The notes: generated by a model from the sequence alone, not told the origin. DNA of 59,431 bases from Tateyamaria pelophila (GCF_019966495.1 NZ_JAIMIA010000023.1:1-59431), one strand, 5' to 3'. Positions 1 to 8,772 are shown, counted from the first letter of the stretch. Program-made: numbers and translations.

Positions 1-7
1 AACGCAT

Positions 8-73
8 GATCTTCTCTCCTGAATTTTGAAACCATACCGCCACAGCGGGTTTCAAAATTCAGGAGAGAAGATC
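8..73. repeat. 26-bp perfect inverted repeat, 14-nt spacer
   Basis: Arms at 8-33 and 48-73 are perfect reverse complements over 26 bp; the outer ends are GATC and the inner ends are GGTTTCAAAATTC facing each other across 14 nt. Each arm contains AGGAGAG. On the minus strand this is followed after 6 nt by ATGCGTT (bases 7 to 1), so the left arm looks like the ribosome binding site of a gene leaving the window leftwards; the right arm has no start codon after it. No T-tract follows, so a terminator is unlikely. Two abutting IS ends, or a duplicated leader, are possible. I do not recognise the repeat. Confidence 0.75.
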
Positions 74-95
74 AGAGAAAGATTCGCTGAAGCGG

Positions 96-112
96 ACCGG
101 CTAGAAGCCGGT
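96..112. repeat. Short hairpin ACCGGCT-AGA-AGCCGGT
   Basis: A perfect 7-bp stem with a 3-nt loop. It resembles the hairpin at 58591-58604 (CCGGC-TGAC-GCCGG), which lies just outside the IS200-like transposase remnant at the other edge of the window, and both are followed by GGC. It may therefore be a leftover IS200/IS605-type end. No transposase lies next to it here, so this is only a suggestion. Confidence 0.35.
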
Positions 113-196
113 GGCTTCGATCCATTAGGTGGAAAGTGAAACTGACCGAGACTGAACGCGTCGCCTATGCTCTGGCGCTGGATATGGAGAGCTGAC

Positions 197-886
197 ATGG
201 ACGGAAGCGAGACGATCGATCCAGAAGGCTACATCAAGTCGCGTGGTCTGAAATTCCCCAAGGACGACACCTATCTGACACGCAAGGTGCGCAGGGTGCT
301 TCGAGAAAACGCCTATGAACGCGCTCTGACCGCCGCCGCGCTGAAGGCCACACGCGAAGGCGACACGGTGCTGGATCTCGGGTGCGGCCTCGGCTTTGTC
401 GCAGGCATGTTGGCAAAACGGCGCAAAGTGGTCGCGATCCACGGCTATGACGGCAATGCAGCGCCGCTTGTCTATGCCGAGGCAATGCTTGCGACCAACG
501 GGTTCAAGAACGTCACGCTCACCCATGCCGTACTGGGCAAACGCAAATCCACCGTGCCGTTCTACATTCGCACCCCCTTCGCCGCCTCCTCGTTGGCACC
601 GCACAAAGGCGAAAACGCGCGCGAAACGACCGTCGAGATGCACAACTTCCAAACCACACTGGCGGCCCTCAAACCCACTGTCATTATCTGTGATATTGAG
701 GGGGGCGAGGCTGATTTGCTGGACGGTGCAAGCCTGAAAAGTGTCAGGCACCTTGTCGTCAAACTCCACCCGAAAAATATCGGCCATGCAGGGATGCGAA
801 AGCTCTTCAACAGCGTAACCGCCGCGGGGCTGGCCTACGATCCGCGGATCAGCGCGGGGCGTATCATCGGGTTTGTCGCCGCGTGA
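197..886 (+). CDS. FkbM-type SAM-dependent methyltransferase
   Basis: Predicted 229-aa class I methyltransferase. Residues about 57-66 read VLDLGCGLGF, the SAM-binding motif I, and DIEGGE at about 166-171 is the acidic motif usual in FkbM-family enzymes, which commonly O-methylate sugars or other small molecules. I chose the ATG at 197 because GGAGAG lies 5 nt before it; an in-frame start upstream lacks a binding site. Its stop overlaps the GTG start of the following glycosyltransferase by 4 nt (GTGA), so the two are probably translated together and may act on the same surface glycan. The substrate is not evident from the sequence. Confidence 0.75.
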   Translation: MDGSETIDPEGYIKSRGLKFPKDDTYLTRKVRRVLRENAYERALTAAALKATREGDTVLDLGCGLGFVAGMLAKRRKVVAIHGYDGNAAPLVYAEAMLATNGFKNVTLTHAVLGKRKSTVPFYIRTPFAASSLAPHKGENARETTVEMHNFQTTLAALKPTVIICDIEGGEADLLDGASLKSVRHLVVKLHPKNIGHAGMRKLFNSVTAAGLAYDPRISAGRIIGFVAA

Positions 887-1929
887 GCCACCTTGCGATC
901 CTGACTGTCCGTAACGAAGGCGCGTTCCTGCTCGAATGGATCGCCCACCACCGAGCAATCGGTTTTGATGATTTTCTTGTATTTTCAAATGATTGCGACG
1001 ATGGAACAGACACCATACTGGACCGTCTTGCAGAACTGGGTGGACTGACCCACATCCGGAATGAAGGGCCTTATGACAAGGGCGGCATCCAGTTCACCGC
1101 TCTGAAGGCGGCCGCCAGGATGGATCAGGTGCGCAATGCCGATTGGATCTTGCCGCTGGACATAGACGAGTTCGTCAACATCCACACCGGCGATGGCACG
1201 TTGCGTGCCCTGCACGATGCCCTGCCCGATGCCACCGCCATCACGCTCACATGGCGCCTCTTTGGCAATAACGAACAGGTCCGCTTCGAAGACGTGCCCG
1301 TGACCCAAAGCTTCACCAGAGCCGCGCCCGAAATTCTGTACTGGCCGTGGCGGGCCTCCATGTTCAAGACGCTCTATGCCAATGATGGCAGCTATGACAA
1401 ACCCGGCGTACACCGCCCCCGCAGCCCCAATCACAACCGTCTGGAAAAGGCCGTCTGGTATGACAGCCATGGCCGGGTACTGGACGATCAATTCAAGACA
1501 CGGCGCATCTTTTCCAATTATGGCCGTCCGAATTTTGGACTGGCTCAACTCAATCACTACCCGCTGGGATCCATGGAAAGCTTTGTGCTCAAAGCCGATC
1601 GTGGGCGGGCGGTGCACTCAGATGACATGCTGGGTCTGGATTATTGGGTCGAGCGAAACTTTTGCACAACCCAGGACGATACGATCCGGCGGTATGACGC
1701 CGCGCGCGATGCCCATCTGGACGCCTTGCGCTCCGACGCCGCGTTGGCAAAACTGCATGACGCCGCCGTGGGCTGGCGCAAGTCCCGCTTTGACGCATTG
1801 ATGCAGCAGGAGCCGTTCCGCGGGCTTTTTGGCCGTCTTCTGATGTCACAGCCGACACATCCGGTTTCGAAATCAGCAGCCCGATTTCTGGTCAGATATG
1901 CCAATCTGGCGCGCAAGTCGGCACACTGA
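883..1929 (+). CDS. Glycosyltransferase family 2-like protein (PF13704 type)
   Basis: A 348-aa protein beginning at GTG. The N-terminus (ILTVRNEGAFLLEWIAHH) and DIDEF at about residues 93-97 (the DxD metal/nucleotide-sugar motif) match the Glyco_tranf_2_4 family common in roseobacters. It overlaps the preceding methyltransferase by 4 nt. Two more distant relatives lie in tandem at 31148-33040. It probably transfers a sugar in surface polysaccharide synthesis; donor and acceptor are unknown. No signal peptide or membrane segment is evident. Confidence 0.78.
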   Translation: MSHLAILTVRNEGAFLLEWIAHHRAIGFDDFLVFSNDCDDGTDTILDRLAELGGLTHIRNEGPYDKGGIQFTALKAAARMDQVRNADWILPLDIDEFVNIHTGDGTLRALHDALPDATAITLTWRLFGNNEQVRFEDVPVTQSFTRAAPEILYWPWRASMFKTLYANDGSYDKPGVHRPRSPNHNRLEKAVWYDSHGRVLDDQFKTRRIFSNYGRPNFGLAQLNHYPLGSMESFVLKADRGRAVHSDDMLGLDYWVERNFCTTQDDTIRRYDAARDAHLDALRSDAALAKLHDAAVGWRKSRFDALMQQEPFRGLFGRLLMSQPTHPVSKSAARFLVRYANLARKSAH

Positions 1930-2114
1930 AGCGATTCTGTGAAGACATGACGCAACAGTCATCTCGCAACCGGATGACCCCTGTGACTTCGGACAGCGTT
2001 GCGTGATTCAGGTTTTTCGAAAAACGCGAACCGCTCAAATTTTCCATAATTCTGCCGCATTGCCTGCCTATGCCGATCTGAAACCCGCCGAAAGCTTGCG
2101 GACGCGAGGATATT

Positions 2115-3059
2115 ATGATGCCGGACACATACAGCGCCTTTGATCCTGATCTGGCCGACCTGACCAAGGCCGTGTGGATGGCCCATATGCAGAAGATCGG
2201 CCAGGACCATGGGTTTTTCCGACAGCTGGGCAAGCGCCATTTTGCGACGCATATTCGGCGGGGCGATACGCTTCTGGTCAGCTTTGAAACGGTTCAGGAT
2301 ATGCGTGGCCTGTCCGCGCTCTGCGAGCCGATGGGCTGGCGCATGGTGCGTGAAAACGGCTGGTCCCATCTCTGCATGGTCGGCGACGGCAATACGTGGT
2401 TCCGTGATCGCGACGTATTCGAATTCTTCGATGACATGACGGACGAGGGTTTCTTTGACGCCTTTGAGACCGTTGTGTTCTATGGTGCGGGGCCGTGCGG
2501 ATACGCTGCGGCGGCCTTTTCCGTGGCCGCACCCGGCGCGCGTGTGATCACGGTGCAACCGCAGGCCACGCTCGATCCGCGCGTGACCGCATGGGACGAC
2601 AGATATTGCGAAATGCGCCGCACCAGCTTCACCGACCGATACGGCTATGCGCCTGACATGCTCGACGCCTGCGATCAGGCCTTTGTCCTCTATGACCCGC
2701 TTGAATCGCTGGACGCTGCGCATGCGGCCCTTTTCACCCGGCCCGGCGTCACCCAGCTGCGCATGCGGCACATGGGCGATGCGATCCAGAGCGACCTTAT
2801 GGCAATGAATCTGTTTGCACCGCTCTTGGTGCATGTCGCCGAGGACAGACTTGACGGCACAAGTTTCGCCCGATTGTACCGTGCCCGTCGCACCCACCCA
2901 CCCTACCTCAGGCGTGTGATGGCAGCGCTCGAATTCGAAGAGCGCGACGGCCTTGTGTACATGATGGCGCGCAACGTGACCCGCAGGATGAAGGCCCCGC
3001 GCTTTGAACGCCGCCTCGCCGAGATCGACGCCGCGCGTGCAATCGCGTCCGAGGGCTAG
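2115..3059 (+). CDS. Conserved Rhodobacterales protein, alpha/beta-hydrolase-like
   Basis: A 314-aa soluble protein whose ATG at 2115 is preceded by GAGGA. I recognise the family from roseobacter genomes, where it is often labelled phosphoadenosine phosphosulfate reductase, but no PAPS reductase signature is visible. FYGAGPCGYA at about residues 122-131, inside a stretch that looks like strand-turn-helix, resembles an alpha/beta-hydrolase nucleophile elbow with Cys or Gly where Ser is usual. It stands alone between the glycan genes and pyrC, and its function is unknown. An ATG at 2118 is an equally possible start. Confidence 0.6.
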   Translation: MMPDTYSAFDPDLADLTKAVWMAHMQKIGQDHGFFRQLGKRHFATHIRRGDTLLVSFETVQDMRGLSALCEPMGWRMVRENGWSHLCMVGDGNTWFRDRDVFEFFDDMTDEGFFDAFETVVFYGAGPCGYAAAAFSVAAPGARVITVQPQATLDPRVTAWDDRYCEMRRTSFTDRYGYAPDMLDACDQAFVLYDPLESLDAAHAALFTRPGVTQLRMRHMGDAIQSDLMAMNLFAPLLVHVAEDRLDGTSFARLYRARRTHPPYLRRVMAALEFEERDGLVYMMARNVTRRMKAPRFERRLAEIDAARAIASEG

Positions 3060-3071
3060 CCACCGCCCCGG

Positions 3072-3089
3072 CGCCCGTGCTAACGGGCG
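3072..3089 (+). promoter_or_regulatory. Hairpin abutting the pyrC start codon
   Basis: CGCCCGT (3072-3078) pairs perfectly with ACGGGCG (3083-3089) over a GCTA loop; TTT and then the pyrC ATG at 3093 follow directly. There is no Shine-Dalgarno sequence in between. It could be a short terminator for the upstream gene, or a structure that limits ribosome access to pyrC. A leader hairpin that controls pyrC translation is known in enteric bacteria, but the sequence here is different. Confidence 0.45.
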
Positions 3090-3092
3090 TTT

Positions 3093-4124
3093 ATGACAAC
3101 ACTCACGATCGCCCGCCCCGACGACTGGCACCTTCATCTGCGCGATGGCGCCATGATGCAGGCCGTTCTCCCCCACAGCGCACGCGACTTTGCCCGCGCC
3201 ATCATCATGCCAAATCTCGTGCCTCCGGTGGTCACCAGCGCACAGGCCGCCGCCTATCGCGATCGGATCATGGCCGCGCTGCCAGAGGGGATGGACTTCA
3301 CGCCGCTGATGACGCTCTACCTGACCGAAGACACAGACCCGGATGATGTGGCCGCGGCGCATGCCTCTGGTCTGGTCAAGGCGGTCAAGCTGTACCCGGC
3401 AGGCGCCACGACCAACTCCGCCTCCGGCGTCGCCAATTTCGACAAAGTCCGCCCGACACTGGACCGCATGGCAGCAATTGGATTGCCGCTTTGCGTCCAC
3501 GGCGAAGTCACCGATCATGACGTTGATATTTTCGACCGCGAAGCGGTGTTCATCGACCGCGTGCTCGACCCGATCCGCCGGGCGACGCCGGGGCTCCGCG
3601 TCGTGATGGAACACATCACAACGCGCAACGCCGTGGACTACGCGCGCGCTCAGGGCGACACGCTGGGCGCCACGATCACCACGCACCACCTTGTGATCAA
3701 CCGCAACCACATTCTGGCTGGCGGCATCAAACCGCATTACTACTGCCTCCCCGTTGCCAAACGCGAAGAGCACAGGCTGGCCCTGCGCGCCGCCGCAACC
3801 TCGGGCGAGGGCAGGTTCTTCCTCGGCACTGACAGCGCCCCGCACACAGACGCCAACAAACTGCTGCCTTGCGGCTGTGCCGGCTGCTTTACCGCGCCCA
3901 ATACAATGCCCATCCTCGCACAGGTGTTCGAGGAAGAAGACGCCCTGACCCACCTCGAAGGCTTCACGTCCCGCAACGGCCCCGCCTTCTACGGTCTGCC
4001 CGTCAACACCGATACAATGACGCTCACCAAAACGCCCCCGCAGGTGCCCTCCCACGTGGAAACAGACGACGGCCCCGTCACCGTCTTCGACCCCGGATAT
4101 CCCCTGCTCTGGTCGGTCACCTGA
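3093..4124 (+). CDS. pyrC: Dihydroorotase (PyrC type)
   Basis: A 343-aa dihydroorotase that cyclises carbamoyl-aspartate to dihydroorotate in pyrimidine synthesis. It is of the E. coli PyrC class: [10 protein letters not shown] at residues 10-19 holds the HxH zinc ligands, VKLYPAG near residue 99 supplies the lysine that is carboxylated, KPHYYCLPV is the substrate/loop segment, and GTDSAPH near 245-251 carries the catalytic Asp. The length is normal. pyrE follows after 79 nt that contain a dispersed repeat, so the two pyrimidine genes probably form one transcript. No Shine-Dalgarno is visible; a hairpin ends 3 nt before the ATG. Confidence 0.95.
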   Translation: MTTLTIARPDDWHLHLRDGAMMQAVLPHSARDFARAIIMPNLVPPVVTSAQAAAYRDRIMAALPEGMDFTPLMTLYLTEDTDPDDVAAAHASGLVKAVKLYPAGATTNSASGVANFDKVRPTLDRMAAIGLPLCVHGEVTDHDVDIFDREAVFIDRVLDPIRRATPGLRVVMEHITTRNAVDYARAQGDTLGATITTHHLVINRNHILAGGIKPHYYCLPVAKREEHRLALRAAATSGEGRFFLGTDSAPHTDANKLLPCGCAGCFTAPNTMPILAQVFEEEDALTHLEGFTSRNGPAFYGLPVNTDTMTLTKTPPQVPSHVETDDGPVTVFDPGYPLLWSVT

Positions 4125-4125
4125 T

Positions 4126-4161
4126 CCCCTTCATCTTGCCAGATAAACTCCCGCCGGAGGC
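4126..4161 (+). repeat. Intra-operonic dispersed repeat, copy 1
   Basis: A 36-nt unit that starts CCCCTTCATCTTGCC and ends GATAAACTCCCGCCGGAGGC. It begins one base after the pyrC stop and ends 42 nt before the pyrE start. Near-identical copies occur at 9570-9605 and (minus strand) 54217-54252, with a degenerate core at 16967-16980. All are in the sense orientation between same-strand neighbouring genes. CTCC and GGAG can pair across CGCC. Confidence 0.85.
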
Positions 4162-4203
4162 ACCCGCATCCTCCACACGCACCTCACTTCGAAAGTCACA
4201 GCC

Positions 4204-4884
4204 ATGATCCCCACCAGCTATCCCACCTCCGAAGAAATGGCGCGCCTGACCGCCCGTATGCTGCTGGAAATCAAGGCCGTGCATTTCAATGCAGCAGAGC
4301 CGTTTACGCTGGCCTCCGGTTTGCCCAGCCCCACCTATATCGATTGCCGCAAGCTGATATCCTACCCTCGGATCCGCGCCACATTGATGGATTTCCTGAC
4401 CGTCACGGTCATGCGTAATGCGGGCTTTGAGGCGTTCGACAATATCGCAGGCGGCGAAACGGCGGGCATCCCCTTCGCTGCACTTGTGGCAGAACGCATG
4501 GCCCTGCCCATGACCTACGTGCGCAAAAAACCCAAAGGCTACGGGCGCAATGCGCGAATCGAAGGCGACATGAGCGAAGGCCAACGGGTGCTGCTGGTCG
4601 AGGACCTGACCACAGATGGCGGCTCCAAGATCAGCTTTGTGGATGCCATCCGCGACACCGGGGCCACCTGCGCCCATACGGCGGTCATCTTCTACTATGG
4701 CATTTTTCCCGAAACGGAAAAAACGCTGGGCGATCACGGCGTTCAATTACATCACTTGTGCACATGGTGGGACGTTCTGGCCGAGGCCCGCGTCAGCGGT
4801 GCCTTTGACGAGGCAACCTTGACCGGCGTCGAGGCTTTCCTGAAGGATCCCCGCGCCTGGCAAGCTGAACGTACGCAGTCGTAG
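4204..4884 (+). CDS. pyrE: Orotate phosphoribosyltransferase
   Basis: A 226-aa enzyme that joins orotate to PRPP to give orotidine monophosphate, the step after dihydroorotate oxidation. [13 protein letters not shown] at about residues 129-141 is the PRPP-binding loop; [10 protein letters not shown] is the flexible catalytic loop with its lysines. The length suits the longer alphaproteobacterial form. It lies downstream of pyrC in the same direction, separated only by the repeat. No strong ribosome binding site is seen before the ATG, which may mean translation depends on upstream coupling. Confidence 0.95.
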   Translation: MIPTSYPTSEEMARLTARMLLEIKAVHFNAAEPFTLASGLPSPTYIDCRKLISYPRIRATLMDFLTVTVMRNAGFEAFDNIAGGETAGIPFAALVAERMALPMTYVRKKPKGYGRNARIEGDMSEGQRVLLVEDLTTDGGSKISFVDAIRDTGATCAHTAVIFYYGIFPETEKTLGDHGVQLHHLCTWWDVLAEARVSGAFDEATLTGVEAFLKDPRAWQAERTQS

Positions 4885-5138
4885 GGTTATCCCTTTAACG
4901 GCAAGACTTATTTTGCGGAAAAAACCTGCCGACCCCCTGTGAACAACCACGATTCTTGCAGACCAGTCCCTCTACATGTGGTAGCATGATTGCAAGCTGA
5001 CGCGACACTTTGATCAAACTGGGTGCAAAAAAAGGTTATCCCCATGGTCATCCCCAGAGATGTTCCCGGGTTTCCAACCCGCGTCCACCTGTGGCATGAG
5101 CCTTGCAACGGGTAGAAAAAAGAGCAGGAAACGGGCCG
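4885..5138 (+). promoter_or_regulatory. Intergenic region upstream of dnaB with DnaA-box-like sites
   Basis: No gene is seen in these 254 bp. TTATCCCCA at 5036-5044 differs by one base from the DnaA box TTATCCACA; TTATCCCTT at 4887-4895 and TGTGAACAA at 4939-4947 are weaker matches. The region must hold the dnaB promoter, but I could not pick convincing -35/-10 boxes. The box-like sites may be chance. Confidence 0.25.
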
Positions 5139-6632
5139 ATGAACGAGATTACAGCATTCAATCCAACCGGTGTCGCCGTTCAGGATGCCGAAACAATGCC
5201 GCACTCGATTGAGGCCGAACAGCAGCTGTTGGGCGCCATCCTGACCAACAATGACATCTATGATCGTGTCGCTTCGATCATTGGCCCAAAGCATTTTTAT
5301 GATCCCGTGCACGCGCGGATCTACGAAATCTCGTCCGCGCGCATCGCCAAGAACAACCTCGCCAGCCCCGTCACCCTCAAGGCGTTCATGGAAGACGACG
5401 AAGGCTTGCAGGAACTGGGCGGCCCCGCCTATCTGGCCCGCCTTGCCGGCGCCGCCATCAGCGCCTTTGCCGCGCGCGATTATGCCCAGATCATCTATGA
5501 TCTGGCGGTGCGCCGCGATCTGATCGTTCTGGGCCGCGACATCAGCGCCAAGGCCGCCAAGGTCGACGTGGCCTCCGAGCCCAAGGAACAAATCGTCGAG
5601 GCCGAACAGGCGCTCTATAAACTCGCCGAGCAAGGCACCTCCGAAGGCGGCTTTCAAAGCTTCCTCAAGGCCGTCACCGACGCCGTCAACATCGCCAATG
5701 CGGCCTATCAACGCGAAGGCGGGCTTGCCGGCGTCTCGACCGGCCTCATCGACCTGGACAAAAAGCTGGGCGGACTGCACTCCTCCGACCTGCTGATCCT
5801 TGCTGGTCGCCCCTCCATGGGCAAAACCTCACTGGCCACGAACATCGCCTTCAACATCGCCAAAGCCTACAAGAAGGGTATCCGGCCGGATGGATCCGAA
5901 GGCGCCATCGAAGGCGGCGTCGTAGGCTTCTATTCACTTGAAATGAGTGCCGAACAGCTGGCCGCCCGGATCCTCTCCGAGGCGTCAGAAGTGCCCAGCG
6001 AACAGATCCGCCGCGGCGACATGACAGAAGCCGAGTTCCGCCGTTTTGTCGATGCAGCCAAGGCGCTCGAAGCTTGCCCGCTCTATATCGACGACACTGC
6101 CGCGATCCCGATCGCGCAGCTTGCCGCCCGCGCCCGCCGTCTGAAACGGACCCACGGGCTGGACGTTCTGATCGTGGACTATCTGCAATTGGTACGTGGC
6201 GTCGCCGAAAACCGGGTGCAGGAGATCGGCGAGATTTCCATGGGTCTCAAAGCCATCGCCAAGGAGTTGAACATCCCCGTCGTCGCCCTGTCGCAGCTCT
6301 CGCGTCAGGTGGAAAACCGCGAAGACAAACGCCCCCAGCTCAGCGACCTGCGGGAATCAGGCTCGATCGAGCAGGACGCCGACGTCGTCATGTTCGTGTT
6401 CCGCGAGGAATACTACAAAGAGCGGGAGAAGCCCGGCGATCACGACCTGGAAGCCATGGCCAAGTGGCAAGAGGAGATGGAACGCCTGCACCAGCGCGCC
6501 GAAGTCATCATCGGCAAACAGCGCCACGGCCCCATTGGCACCGTCGATCTCAGCTTTGAGGGTCGCTTTACCCGCTTTGGCAACCTTGTCCAGCCCTGGC
6601 AGCAAGGAGCCGGAAACGATCAGGAGTTCTGA
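5139..6632 (+). CDS. dnaB: Replicative DNA helicase
   Basis: A 497-aa hexameric 5'-3' helicase of the replication fork. The N-terminal DnaB domain begins at PHSIEAEQQLLGAIL; the RecA-like motor has Walker A GRPSMGKTS near residues 223-231, Walker B LIVDYLQL, and the arginine-finger region near the C-terminus. A short insert after Walker A (RPDGSEGAIEGG) is usual in alphaproteobacteria. The ATG at 5139 is preceded by AGGAAA; a start 36 nt upstream in frame lacks this. No intein is present. Confidence 0.96.
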   Translation: MNEITAFNPTGVAVQDAETMPHSIEAEQQLLGAILTNNDIYDRVASIIGPKHFYDPVHARIYEISSARIAKNNLASPVTLKAFMEDDEGLQELGGPAYLARLAGAAISAFAARDYAQIIYDLAVRRDLIVLGRDISAKAAKVDVASEPKEQIVEAEQALYKLAEQGTSEGGFQSFLKAVTDAVNIANAAYQREGGLAGVSTGLIDLDKKLGGLHSSDLLILAGRPSMGKTSLATNIAFNIAKAYKKGIRPDGSEGAIEGGVVGFYSLEMSAEQLAARILSEASEVPSEQIRRGDMTEAEFRRFVDAAKALEACPLYIDDTAAIPIAQLAARARRLKRTHGLDVLIVDYLQLVRGVAENRVQEIGEISMGLKAIAKELNIPVVALSQLSRQVENREDKRPQLSDLRESGSIEQDADVVMFVFREEYYKEREKPGDHDLEAMAKWQEEMERLHQRAEVIIGKQRHGPIGTVDLSFEGRFTRFGNLVQPWQQGAGNDQEF

Positions 6633-6882
6633 TCCACGGCAGCCACCGATTAGCAGCATCGCCGCGGTCGCAGTGTCACCGATCCGGCGCGCGCACCGGT
6701 GCCTTCCCGCCAAAGGCAGGTCCCGGCCAGACCATACCGGGGCACTGGCCCCATAACGTGGCGGGCCCGGCATGGTGATCCCTTGGGCAAAACAGGCGAA
6801 AGCTTCCCCGGCAAACCGGGTAAATTCCGATCTGACCCAGTCGTGACTGGACAGAGGCCATAATTTGCGGCGCAATAGTGCC

Positions 6883-7671
6883 ATGCACCTGCTGATTGTG
6901 ATCCTCCTGCTCTGGACCCTGCCCCTGCACGCGCAGGAGCGGGTCGAGGTCGATGTCGAGCTGTTTCTGGCAGCCGATGTGTCACGCTCCATGCAACCGT
7001 TTGAGCTTGAGATTCAACGCCGCGGTTACGCTGCCGCCCTCTCCAGCACCGAAGTGCAAAACGCGCTGTCAGGCGGCATGCTGGGACGCATCGCCATCAC
7101 CTATGTGGAATGGGCGGGGGCCGGCAGTCAACGCATCATCGTGCCCTGGACAATGATCCAGAGCCAGGCCGATGCGGACCGCGTGGCCCGCCAGATCACC
7201 GCGCGGTTTGACGACGGGCTGCGCCGCACGTCGATCTCGTCAGTGTTGGACTACGCGTCCGCGTCCATTGCCGCAAATCAGTACATCGGGCTGCGCCGTG
7301 TCATCGATATATCAGGCGACGGCCCGAACAATATGGGCCCGCCCGTAACCGAGGCCCGCGACCGGGTTCTGGCACAAGGGATCACGATCAACGGCCTGCC
7401 CCTGATGACACACGGGGCCGACAGCTTCTCCCGGTGGAGCATTCCCGATCTTGATGCCTATTACACCGCCTGTGTGATCGGGGGCATCGGGGCTTTCGTA
7501 TTGCCTGTCACCGACTGGGCCGAATTCGAAGGTGCGATCCGGCGCAAACTGGTCCTCGAAATCGCGGCGCAACCCGATCGGATCTACCACGCGCAGGCCA
7601 CCGCTCCCTACAATTGCATGATCGGAGAGCAGATCTGGGAGCGCAACCGCGATATCTTTGCCTTCCCCTGA
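6883..7671 (+). CDS. DUF1194 protein, secreted von Willebrand A-like
   Basis: A 262-aa protein with a signal peptide (MHLLIVILLLWTLPLHAQ, cleavage after the alanine is likely). DVSRSM at residues 32-37 is a DxSxS metal-binding (MIDAS) motif, which places it with DUF1194, a VWA-like family of periplasmic proteins with unknown ligand. It stands alone between dnaB and alr, with 250 nt upstream in which no other gene is seen. The start is set at the ATG that begins the signal peptide; a TTG 18 nt upstream is less likely. Confidence 0.75.
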   Translation: MHLLIVILLLWTLPLHAQERVEVDVELFLAADVSRSMQPFELEIQRRGYAAALSSTEVQNALSGGMLGRIAITYVEWAGAGSQRIIVPWTMIQSQADADRVARQITARFDDGLRRTSISSVLDYASASIAANQYIGLRRVIDISGDGPNNMGPPVTEARDRVLAQGITINGLPLMTHGADSFSRWSIPDLDAYYTACVIGGIGAFVLPVTDWAEFEGAIRRKLVLEIAAQPDRIYHAQATAPYNCMIGEQIWERNRDIFAFP

Positions 7672-7737
7672 TCAAGGTCTCAAAGCGGATGCGTTTTCCC
7701 TCTTCACCAATGGGCACGAGCCTGTCAAAACCCCGCC

Positions 7738-8772
7738 ATGACATCTGCGACACTTACAATTGACCTGCGCGCACTGGTGCGTAACTGGCGCGCACTCGAC
7801 GCTTTGAGCACAGGCGAAACCGGTGCCGTGGTCAAGGCCAACGGTTATGGTCTCGGCGCTGACGTGGTTGGCCGCGCACTGGCGAAAGTCGGCGTGCGCC
7901 GTTTTTTCGTCGCCACCGCCCTCGAAGGTACAGCGCTGCGGGATACCCTCGGCGCAGGGCCCGATATTTTCGTCTTTTCCGGCCATATGCACGGGGACAC
8001 CGACGCAATTCGCGCAGGCATTCTGACCCCGATGCTGAATTCGGTCGATCAGATGCTGCGCCACGTCGAGGCACTGCCCGGCCACCCCTTTGGCATCCAG
8101 CTCGACACCGGCATGAACCGTCTGGGCATGGAACCAAGCGAATGGTTTGCCGTGCGCGACATTGCCATCGCGCAAGGCCCCGCGCTGATCGTCTCGCATC
8201 TGGCCTGTGCAGACGATGCAGATCACCCGATGAACGCGCATCAACTCGAAACGTTTCAGGCCATGACCGACGGTCTGGATATCCCTCGCTCGCTGGCCGC
8301 GACGGGTGGAACCCTGCTGGGGCAAGCCTATCACTTCGATATGACACGGCCCGGCGTGGGCCTGTACGGCGGCATGCCGTTCGCGAAAGCCCTGCCCGTG
8401 GTCAGCCTCGATCTGCCGATCATACAGGTGCGCGATGTGGTGCCGGGCGAAACCGTGGGCTATGGCAACAGCTGGGTCGCAGAGCGCGACAGCAGGATTG
8501 CGACGGTGTCGGGCGGCTATGCCGACGGGCTGATCCGTGCCATGGGAGCGAATGCCACACTCTACGCAGAAGACACCCCCTGCCCGGTCGTGGGTCGCGT
8601 GTCGATGGACCTCATCACCGCCGACATCACCGATCTGGGCGAGGTGCCCGACAGCCTTCAGCTTCTGGGCAAACACCAGACCGTTGAAACCGTGGCGACA
8701 GCCGCCGGGACAATCGGCTACGAAATCCTGACATCTCTGGGGCACCGCTACCACAGGTCCATCATCGAATGA
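7738..8772 (+). CDS. alr: Alanine racemase
   Basis: A 344-aa PLP enzyme that interconverts L- and D-alanine for peptidoglycan. [10 protein letters not shown] holds the PLP lysine (about K33) and GGYADG near residue 261 the catalytic tyrosine of the C-terminal domain; RPGVGLYGG and VGRVSMD are further family motifs. The stop overlaps the start of mlaE by 4 nt (ATGA), linking cell-wall and outer-membrane functions in one transcript. Whether this is the biosynthetic or a catabolic isozyme cannot be told; no transport or dehydrogenase gene for alanine is nearby. Confidence 0.93.
   Translation: MTSATLTIDLRALVRNWRALDALSTGETGAVVKANGYGLGADVVGRALAKVGVRRFFVATALEGTALRDTLGAGPDIFVFSGHMHGDTDAIRAGILTPMLNSVDQMLRHVEALPGHPFGIQLDTGMNRLGMEPSEWFAVRDIAIAQGPALIVSHLACADDADHPMNAHQLETFQAMTDGLDIPRSLAATGGTLLGQAYHFDMTRPGVGLYGGMPFAKALPVVSLDLPIIQVRDVVPGETVGYGNSWVAERDSRIATVSGGYADGLIRAMGANATLYAEDTPCPVVGRVSMDLITADITDLGEVPDSLQLLGKHQTVETVATAAGTIGYEILTSLGHRYHRSIIE

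Noticed and set aside
136..195. Frame ending VKLTETERVAYALALDMES just before the methyltransferase gene
   Set aside because: It could be the 3' end of a gene broken at the left-edge repeat, but it is only about 20 codons and matches no family that I recognise.
1959..4055. 698-codon open frame on the minus strand opposite the alpha/beta-fold gene and pyrC
   Set aside because: It is antisense to well-supported genes, has a His/Arg/Gly-rich composition typical of the reverse frame in GC-rich DNA, and shows no recognisable motif.
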